Assembly (NCBI GenBank): GCA_016946835.1
Contig: JACVTC010000109.1
Span: 629,001-642,410, forward strand
Reading direction: 5' to 3'
DNA: 13,410 bases
DNA from: Neocallimastix lanati (nom. inval.)
Lineage: Eukaryota; Neocallimastigomycota; Neocallimastigomycetes; Neocallimastigales; Neocallimastigaceae
In this document: piece after piece, positions 7,933 to 13,410 of the stretch
How positions within the stretch are numbered: position 1 is the first letter of the stretch
Layout: each line of letters begins with the position of its first letter
Translations under genes and position numbers: made by a program
The notes under the pieces: model-generated
What the model was told of the DNA's origin: nothing
Database searches by the model: none
The model's input: the letters and a program-made list of their open reading frames with translations, nothing else

Positions 7933-8124
7933 TTCAAGTGGTCGATAAAGATTTCGAGCTTGAAAAATATTCTATTAAGTTGTCGATAAAGATTTCGAAC
8001 TTAAAATTATTCTATTAAGTTGTCGATAAAGATTTCGAACTTAAAATTATTCTTAAAAAAGTAGTCGAAAAGAACCTCGTGCTTTATAATTTCTACTAAG
8101 TTGTCGATAAGGATTTCGAGCTTA
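7933..8124 (+). repeat. five tandem two-part hairpins upstream of gag
   Basis: Copies lie at 7933-7964, 7975-8004, 8015-8044, 8058-8085 and 8097-8124. Each has an outer stem of 5-7 bp, two unpaired bases on the 5' side, an inner stem TCGA/TCGA and an 8-base loop, usually TAAAGATT. Copies 2 and 3 belong to an exact 40-bp duplication (7971-8010, 8011-8050). The outer stem stays paired although its bases differ: copy 1 has TTCAAGT with GCTTGAA, copies 2 and 3 TTAAGT with ACTTAA, copy 4 AAAGT with GCTTT, copy 5 TAAGT with GCTTA. Copy 4 has lost one inner pair and has a different loop. The block ends 181 bp before the gag ATG. Confidence 0.8.
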
Positions 8125-8305
8125 TACTTACTAAAGAAAGCAAATAAAATTATTATTTTCAAAAATTACTAAGATATATTGTTTTAAAATTTGATTCGAT
8201 ATTAAATTACTTGTTAAATTATATTTTTAAAGTTGGACTTTCAAATTTATTCGTATTTAATAACCTCGTTAATTTACAATAAAAAAATTATTAACTAAAA
8301 ACGAA

Positions 8306-9211
8306 ATGTCTACTAAAAGTACTTTAAGTTTTAAAGAATTAAAGAAAGAATTACGAGACATAGTGAAGCTTAGCAAGGACAATTTAGATATAAAGTCCTG
8401 GGCTACTGAATTAAAACTTTGGATCAAGATACAAGGTATCACAGATCCGGAAACAATATTTAATGCTTGTTTACTTACCAGCTCTGGTGAAGTACAACGC
8501 GTTATTGAAGATTTGGGAGAAGATAGTGATGATGAAAGTGATGATTCATCAGATGAAGAAGAAGATGATGAAGAAGAAAATGTTGATGATGATAAATTTC
8601 CTTCTCTTGAAAAAATTATTTCAAGTCTTGAAAATTTTTACGGTATTAAAGAAGACCAAAATTTACTTCTTAAAGAACTTCGTGCAATGCGAATTAAAAG
8701 AAACGAAAAGATTAAAGACTTTAATGTAAGATATAGAACTTTGTACACTAAACTTGATAAAAAGAGAAGAAAGCGCATTGGTGTACTAGATTATATTGAC
8801 TCTATTCAAAATAATTATGAAGCCTGGAAGAAATTATCCCTTAAAGATGATATAAGTATGGAGAAAGCTTTCAAAATTGCCGAGAAAGTAGATAGACTTT
8901 CTGTAAGGAACAATAATATTAATACCTATAATGTTAATAATTCCCAGCATAATCAAAATAATCAAAACAGTACTACTTCAAGACTTTATCCTAAAAGAAG
9001 AAACGAAACTTTCCAAACAAATCAAACAAATAATAAACCGAAACCTCAAGATATTATAGAAGAATCAACCCAGAAAATGAGAAATTTATCCGTTAAAACT
9101 TGCTTCTTCTGTAAGGAAGAAGGTCATTACTCATACTATTGCCCTCAATTAAATAAGATTATGGAAAAAAATAAAAAAGAAATATATTCCAAAAAGTCTT
9201 TAAACTTCTAA
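8306..9211 (+). CDS. Gag (capsid-nucleocapsid) of the Ty3/Gypsy element
   Basis: This 301-residue protein should assemble the cytoplasmic virus-like particle and package the element's RNA. The ATG at 8306 is the first in the frame after the leader and has a purine at -3. Residues about 30-68 and 98-195 read as the two parts of a retrotransposon capsid domain, including LKELRAMRIKRNEKIKDFN, a typical Gag region. They are separated by a very acidic insert (19 Asp/Glu among residues 72-96). An Asn/Gln-rich basic linker (about 203-245) leads to a nucleocapsid zinc knuckle of the CX2CX4HX4C type, Cys266, Cys269, His274, Cys279. The last sense codons overlap the frameshift heptamer, so most ribosomes should stop at 9209 while some continue into pol. 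The acidic insert is unusual; otherwise length and architecture are normal for the family. Confidence 0.93.
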   Translation: MSTKSTLSFKELKKELRDIVKLSKDNLDIKSWATELKLWIKIQGITDPETIFNACLLTSSGEVQRVIEDLGEDSDDESDDSSDEEEDDEEENVDDDKFPSLEKIISSLENFYGIKEDQNLLLKELRAMRIKRNEKIKDFNVRYRTLYTKLDKKRRKRIGVLDYIDSIQNNYEAWKKLSLKDDISMEKAFKIAEKVDRLSVRNNNINTYNVNNSQHNQNNQNSTTSRLYPKRRNETFQTNQTNNKPKPQDIIEESTQKMRNLSVKTCFFCKEEGHYSYYCPQLNKIMEKNKKEIYSKKSLNF

Positions 9212-9251
9212 ATGGGAGCAGAAGCACTCCCAATGACAAAACAATAGCTTC
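9199..9251 (+). promoter_or_regulatory. -1 programmed ribosomal frameshift site with pseudoknot
   Basis: The heptamer TTTAAAC (9199-9205) is read T TTA AAC in the gag frame, the X-XXY-YYZ pattern at which both tRNAs can slip back one base. One codon later is the gag stop. A 7-nt spacer (9206-9212) precedes stem 1, TGGGAG (9213-9218) with CTCCCA (9227-9232). The loop's GAAGC (9221-9225) can pair with GCTTC (9247-9251), giving an H-type pseudoknot with a 2-nt first loop, a single A between the stems and a 14-nt last loop. The pol frame is -1 to gag and open from 9175, exactly as required. Confidence 0.85.
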
Positions 9252-12200
9252 ATTAAATAATTTACAAAATAATACTTTTACTAAGAATACTCCAATTGAT
9301 AATAATTCCTTTAACGAAGAATCTGAAGAATCTGATTTTAGTGACACAACTGAAAGTGAGGATGATATCATTATAAATGCTGTAAAAAGAAAAATGAATG
9401 ATAATAACAGCGAAAAAGAAGAAAATAATTCCAAGAAAGTACATAAAAGTTTAAAAGATAATCCACGTCCTTTTGCAACTCCTGCTTTAAGAAAGAAGAA
9501 AGAAAATGAGCTGCATAATAAACCAAATAAAGTTTATAAAAATCAAATACTTCCTTCAATTTTAACTCAACCAAATATTAACAAAGAAAAACAAAAAGAA
9601 AAGGAATTAAGAAATATGACAAGAGTAAGAGAAAGTAAAGAAGAAAACAACAATTATTCATCAAAAGGAAAGGAAAAAGTTGAATCTGAAGATATACTTG
9701 TAATCGATAATGAAATAGAAGATCTAGAAATGAATAAAGATAATCAACAAAATAAAACTAATACTTTGGAAAAATTAATTTCAACAAAAACTAAGGAAAC
9801 TAATAATGGAAATACTCAATTAGTAAAAAGGAATATCAAAATGATGAATAATAAAGAACCTTACAATATTATGGATGATTTAAATAATCTTAAATCCAGT
9901 ATTACGATAGGTCAACTCTTGAATGCATGTCCTAAAATTCGTTCACAATTAACTCAAGGTTTAAAGTTAGAAAAGTCTAAAATAATTGGAACTGTAGACA
10001 ATGTAATAGCACGAACTTTATTAGTAAATAACTATGACCATAGCTACATAAGTAAAAGTAATGAAGTAGCCGAAGAAGACTTAGCAATGGTTGATGCAAG
10101 TGTTGACGGAGTACTAGGAAAACTTTTAATTGATTCTTGTAGTAACCTAAGCATCGTTACTAAGCAGTATTTTGATAAATTACCTGGTGAATATGAAACA
10201 GTTGGAAAAAGTCGTGGAAGAATCCAACTAGCAACACAAGATGAAGAATACTCGGAAGGAATTATTGTTCGATTACCAGTAAAAATTAATAATTATGAAT
10301 TTAATGCGGACTTTAGAATTATTGAGAAAGAAGACTCATTTTATGATATGTTAATAAACTTTAAAACTCAAATCGATCATTGTTTATTTATTCATCCAAC
10401 CTTAAACAGTCTATGTAAACTTTTGTCAGAAAGTGAATACGAAGAAATAGCTAAAATAAATAATCAATATTATGATGAAGAAAGTATAATCTGCACTATT
10501 AGAAAAGTTGAAGAAACGAATAATGAAAAGGAAATTATAAAGGAATTAACTCCAATGGAATTTATGGAGAGTGATGAATTTTTAAGTACCTTAAATAAAG
10601 ATTATAAAGAACAAATTATTAAAATTCTCAAAGAAATGATTGACATAGTTGCCACTTCAACAGAAGAACTAACTCCTTCTAAACTTTCACCACATAAGAT
10701 CCGTTTGAAAGCAAATGCAAAGCCAGTAAAATTAAGAAGTTATAGGTTAACTAAATTAAAATCAGATATCTTAAAAGAAGAACTTACAAAGCTTATTAAG
10801 AAAGGATTGATAGAACCATCCTGTTCAGAATGGTCATCTCCAGTAGTACTCATTCTAAAACACAATGGAAAGTGGCGCTTGTGTATTGACTACCGAAAAG
10901 TCAATGATATGACAGAAAAAGATTCTTATTCAGTTCCATATATAGATGAAATTTTTGATAGTCTCGGAGGATCTAAAATATTTACAACTCTTGATTTATT
11001 TTCTGGTTTTCACCAAATCTTAATGGATGAAGAAAGCGTTGAAGTAACCACTTTCACTACTAAGTTTGGAAATTATCAATTTAAGGTTATGCCTTTTGGA
11101 CTTACTGGAGCTCCCTCAACCTTCCAAAGAGAAATGAATAAAATTTTATTCCCTTTTATTGGTGAATTTGTTTATGTATTTATTGATGATGTTTTGATCT
11201 ATTCAAAAAGTATCGAAGAACATTTAATTCATATTAAACAAGTATTAGAAGTATTTAAAGAAAACAAGTTAAAAATTAATATTGAAAAGTGCCATTTTCT
11301 TCAAACTGAAGTTGATGTATTAGGTCACAAACTTACTACTAAAGGATTAAGTCCCATGGAAAGTAAAATAACAGCTATTAAGAAGTGGGAAGCCCCTTCA
11401 TCAATTCATGAATTAAGATCATTTCTAGGAGCAATAGGGTATTATCGTGACTTTATCCCTAAATATGCTCAAATTACCTCACCTTTATGTAAATTATTGA
11501 AAAAGAATACTAAATATGAATGGAATAAAGAACAACAAGAAAGCTTTGAACTCCTAAAAGAAAAATTAATCAATGCACCTATTCTAAAATTTCCGTCATT
11601 TGACAAACCTTTTATCATTAGAACTGATGCTTCGTATAATGGAATTGGTGGAGTTCTTTTACAAAAAGAAGAAGAAACCGGTAAGGAGCATCCAATACAC
11701 TTTATAAGTAGAAGTTTGAAGAAAACTGAAAAGAATTATGGTATCACAGATTTGGAAGGAACAGCTTTATTTTACTGTATGACTAAATTTAAATCTTATA
11801 TTGAAGGAAATCCATTACCTACAACTATTTACACAGATCATAAACCATTAGTTGGTTTATTTAAGAATAAAGAACCTTTGAATGCAAGGCAAACAAGATG
11901 GTGTCTAACCGCTAGTATGCTTGGAATTAATATAAAATATGAATCAGGCAAAAAGAATGTGTTAGCTGATGCTCTTTCAAGAATGAAAAGTAAGGAAGAG
12001 AGAAAGATATTATTAACAAAAATTACTAATGGAAATAATGAAGAATTATTATCTAAGGTTATAAAGGAATTTATTAATGAAAAGTTTACTGTTATTGATG
12101 GTGAAGATTACTTTATCGACAATGGAAATTATAGAAAATTAATAACGGACGAAAATGAAAGGTTTAAATTAATTTTAGAAGCTCATAATATTGGCCACGA

Positions 12201-13209
12201 AGGATATTACAAAACATATCAAAGACTTAAGAAAAACTTTTATTGGAATCATATGATTAAAGATATCAAAAGAATTGTTAGTAATTGTGAAAAATGCCAG
12301 TTAAATCGTCCTCAACCATATCCAGAACCAACCGAAAACCATCCAACTAAAGTGGAGGGTCCCTTTGTGCATTTAGGATTAGATATTATAGGACCGTTAC
12401 CAAAAACAAGAAATAATAATCAATATATTATAGTAACTGTTGATTACTTTACCAAATGGGTTGAAGCCGAACCCACTGAAAACATAACTTCCTCTGATAT
12501 AATTAAATTTTTAATAAACGTTTTTGCAAGACATGGTGTGCCTCAAGTTATTACTACAGATAATGGAGTCCAATTCACTTCTGATATGACTAAAATCTTT
12601 CTTGATCTTTATGATGTTTATGTAAAATTCATAGCTACCTATCACCCTGAATCCAATGGTCTCACTGAAAACCGAAATAAAGAAATTGGAAAATTACTTC
12701 GTTTATTAGGAAGGAAAAATCAAGATTGGGATGAAGTTTTACCTTCTGCTTTATGGGCACTTCGAACTACCAAAAACACAGCTACCGGACATTCTAGTTT
12801 TGAATTAGTATATGGAAGAGAAGACCAACAGCCTTATGATATAGCCATAAGAACAATTGAAAATGCAGGTAAATCGTATGATGAAATTTTAATGGAAAAA
12901 TTTGTTCGTCATTATCAATGGACTAGAGAAGCATGCGAAAATGTGAAGAATGCTAACAAGTATTGGGCAACAAGACGAGAAGAACAAATAAGTATGAAAA
13001 AAGGAAAAGAATTAAAAGCTGGTGATCTTGTTCTTGTTAGAAACTTTAGCCGCACTAAGCTAGAACCATATTACAATGGACCATTTAAAATTTTAAAAAT
13101 TCAATTCAACACGGCAACCTTAATCGATCAGAAGACTGGAAAGCAACTCGATAGGAATGTTCACTTTAAAAATTTAGTAAAGTTTAACTCCGCTTACAGA
13201 GAAGCTTGA
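9205..13209 (+). CDS. Pol polyprotein (protease, RT, RNase H, integrase), made as Gag-Pol
   Basis: Pol copies the RNA genome into DNA inside the particle and integrates it. By -1 frameshifting it continues Gag after residue 300 and adds about 1334 residues; the first ATG in this frame is at 9394. A long Lys/Asn/Glu-rich linker comes first. The aspartic protease active site is at 10132-10140 but reads Asp-Ser-Cys, not the usual Asp-Ser/Thr-Gly. Reverse transcriptase has catalytic Asp at 10993 (LDLFSG) and FIDD at 11179-11190. RNase H has Asp 11626, Glu 11755 and Asp 11836, and ends near ADALSR. The integrase zinc finger has His codons at 12184 and 12196 and Cys codons at 12286 and 12295. The core has Asp 12442, Asp 12559 and Glu 12667, with 35 residues between the last two. 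GPF at 13078-13086 marks a GPY/F module; there is no chromodomain. No stop or frameshift is seen. It is most like fungal Ty3/Gypsy Pol in my judgement. Confidence 0.95.
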   Translation, partial: LLNGSRSTPNDKTIASLNNLQNNTFTKNTPIDNNSFNEESEESDFSDTTESEDDIIINAVKRKMNDNNSEKEENNSKKVHKSLKDNPRPFATPALRKKKENELHNKPNKVYKNQILPSILTQPNINKEKQKEKELRNMTRVRESKEENNNYSSKGKEKVESEDILVIDNEIEDLEMNKDNQQNKTNTLEKLISTKTKETNNGNTQLVKRNIKMMNNKEPYNIMDDLNNLKSSITIGQLLNACPKIRSQLTQGLKLEKSKIIGTVDNVIARTLLVNNYDHSYISKSNEVAEEDLAMVDASVDGVLGKLLIDSCSNLSIVTKQYFDKLPGEYETVGKSRGRIQLATQDEEYSEGIIVRLPVKINNYEFNADFRIIEKEDSFYDMLINFKTQIDHCLFIHPTLNSLCKLLSESEYEEIAKINNQYYDEESIICTIRKVEETNNEKEIIKELTPMEFMESDEFLSTLNKDYKEQIIKILKEMIDIVATSTEELTPSKLSPHKIRLKANAKPVKLRSYRLTKLKSDILKEELTKLIKKGLIEPSCSEWSSPVVLILKHNGKWRLCIDYRKVNDMTEKDSYSVPYIDEIFDSLGGSKIFTTLDLFSGFHQILMDEESVEVTTFTTKFGNYQFKVMPFGLTGAPSTFQREMNKILFPFIGEFVYVFIDDVLIYSKSIEEHLIHIKQVLEVFKENKLKINIEKCHFLQTEVDVLGHKLTTKGLSPMESKITAIKKWEAPSSIHELRSFLGAIGYYRDFIPKYAQITSPLCKLLKKNTKYEWNKEQQESFELLKEKLINAPILKFPSFDKPFIIRTDASYNGIGGVLLQKEEETGKEHPIHFISRSLKKTEKNYGITDLEGTALFYCMTKFKSYIEGNPLPTTIYTDHKPLVGLFKNKEPLNARQTRWCLTASMLGINIKYESGKKNVLADALSRMKSKEERKILLTKITNGNNEELLSKVIKEFINEKFTVIDGEDYFIDNGNYRKLITDENERFKLILEAHNIGHEGYYKTYQRLKKNFYWNHMIKDIKRIVSNCEKCQLNRPQPYPEPTENHPTKVEGPFVHLGLDIIGPLPKTRNNNQYIIVTVDYFTKWVEAEPTENITSSDIIKFLINVFARHGVPQVITTDNGVQFTSDMTKIFLDLYDVYVKFIATYHPESNGLTENRNKEIGKLLRLLGRKNQDWDEVLPSALWALRTTKNTATGHSSFELVYGREDQQPYDIAIRTIENAGKSYDEILMEKFVRHYQWTREACENVKNANKYWATRREEQISMKKGKELKAGDLVLVRNFSRTKLEPYYNGPFKILKIQFNTATLIDQKTGKQLDRNVHFKNLVKFNSAYREA

Positions 13210-13227
13210 GTCTTCGTCGGGGCATCT
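13210..13227 (+). promoter_or_regulatory. pol-LTR junction, weak polypurine tract candidate
   Basis: Only 18 bp separate the pol stop from the 3' LTR, so the plus-strand primer must lie here or inside the end of pol. The only purine run is GGGG at 13219-13222, followed by CATCT and the LTR. The dead element has a similar AGGGAAG a few bases before its putative LTR. A classical long polypurine tract is absent. Confidence 0.35.
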
Positions 13228-13410
13228 TGATAAGAATGTACTAAATAATGCATTCTTAATTAAATCTACGATTTATTTCTAATACATTATGTGTACATTA
13301 TTATTTTTGTACTTTAATAAATTTTTAAATCCAAAGATCAAAAATTAAATCAAAAATTATATTAAACTTTATATTTTTATATTAAATCTTATATTAATAG
13401 TAATATTTTT
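13228..13410 (+). repeat. 3' LTR, first 183 bp (truncated by window end)
   Basis: It matches 6059-6241 base for base as far as I can compare, including the terminal inverted repeat (13231-13238 with 13251-13258). The rest of the LTR, its polyadenylation region and the right target site are beyond the window. Confidence 0.95.

Larger units (their letters stand above)
6939..8305 (+). other. long untranslated leader of the retroelement
   Basis: About 1.37 kb separate the primer site from the gag start, much longer than the short leader of yeast Ty3. I find no long open frame. It alternates T-rich or A-rich stretches with GC-richer, foldable segments. A nested hairpin lies at 7005-7050 (AAACAAG/CTTGTTT outside, GTTAATC/GATTAAC inside), a structured island at 7131-7371, a 7-bp hairpin at 7412-7428, another GC-richer segment at about 7610-7780 containing the 8-bp palindrome CACGCGTG (7702-7709), and five tandem hairpins at 7933-8124. 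Packaging, dimerisation and translation control are the expected jobs of such a leader; which part does what is not known. Confidence 0.75.
6059..13410 (+). mobile_element. young Ty3/Gypsy LTR retrotransposon (3' LTR cut by window end)
   Basis: The element runs from the TG at 6059 through 5' LTR, primer binding site, long leader, gag, pol (protease, reverse transcriptase, RNase H, integrase, in the order that defines Ty3/Gypsy) into a 3' LTR starting at 13228. The two LTR starts are offset by 7169 bp. Over the 183 bp that can be compared (6059-6241 and 13228-13410) I see no difference, and both reading frames are intact, so the insertion is recent and the copy may be autonomous. The target-site duplication cannot be tested because the right end is outside the window. 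There is no envelope-like gene and no chromodomain. Confidence 0.95.

Noticed and set aside
7933-8124. Spaced repeats resembling a CRISPR array
   Set aside because: Spacing is irregular, two copies are an exact tandem duplication, and the setting is the leader of a eukaryotic retroelement.
9159-9574. Several minus-strand open frames across gag and pol and across the Copia fragment
   Set aside because: They lie opposite well-supported coding sequence, have hydrophobic low-complexity translations and no recognisable motifs, so they are shadows.
9394-13209. Pol as a separate gene starting at the ATG at 9394
   Set aside because: The frame is open back to 9175, past the gag stop, and a complete -1 frameshift signal sits in the overlap, so Gag-Pol fusion explains it better.

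Overview
The window is very AT-rich eukaryotic DNA (roughly 80% A+T by eye, higher between the coding parts) made almost entirely of retrotransposons and repeats. I see no host protein gene. Long coding-competent LTR retroelements, a tRNA-like Pol III unit, TATA and AATAAA signals and a pentanucleotide satellite all point to a nuclear genome. The Asn/Lys-rich proteins and the style of the Ty3/Gypsy polyprotein make an AT-rich fungus most likely (Glomeromycotina such as Rhizophagus or Gigaspora, or possibly an anaerobic gut fungus). That assignment is inference, not proof.

Layout. Positions 1-1384 are a composite satellite: runs of TTTTA punctuated by two different short spacers. Positions 1812-3351 hold the 3' part of a dead Ty3/Gypsy pol gene (RNase H end, integrase), with two stops and a frameshift, followed from about 3573 by what looks like the start of its 3' LTR. 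Positions 4004-4190 (minus) and 4180-5451 (plus) are two Ty1/Copia pol pieces joined head to head: an integrase end and a long open reverse transcriptase/RNase H fragment. Positions 5452-5970 carry nothing I recognise. Positions 5971-6042 (minus) are a tRNA-like Pol III unit with A box, B box and T4 terminator.

From 6059 to the window end lies a nearly complete and apparently young Ty3/Gypsy element. The first 183 bp of its 5' LTR are repeated from 13228 to 13410 without a difference that I can see. Its order is 5' LTR (TATA box, AATAAA cluster), a candidate tRNA primer binding site at 6921, an unusually long leader of about 1.4 kb, gag (8306-9211), and pol in the -1 frame (entered at 9205, ending at 13209). 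Pol encodes protease, reverse transcriptase, RNase H and integrase, with a GPY/F module and no chromodomain. The 3' LTR is cut by the window edge.

Three RNA-level or targeting features stand out. (1) The gag/pol junction has a complete-looking -1 frameshift signal: the heptamer TTTAAAC one codon before the gag stop, a 7-nt spacer, a 6-bp stem, and a 5-bp second stem giving an H-type pseudoknot. (2) Just upstream of gag, five tandem copies of a small two-part hairpin show paired substitutions between copies, the signature of a selected RNA structure. (3) The leader contains a GC-richer, strongly foldable island (7131-7371). In addition, the element starts 17 bp upstream of the 5' end of the tRNA-like unit, which matches the way yeast Ty3 targets Pol III start sites.
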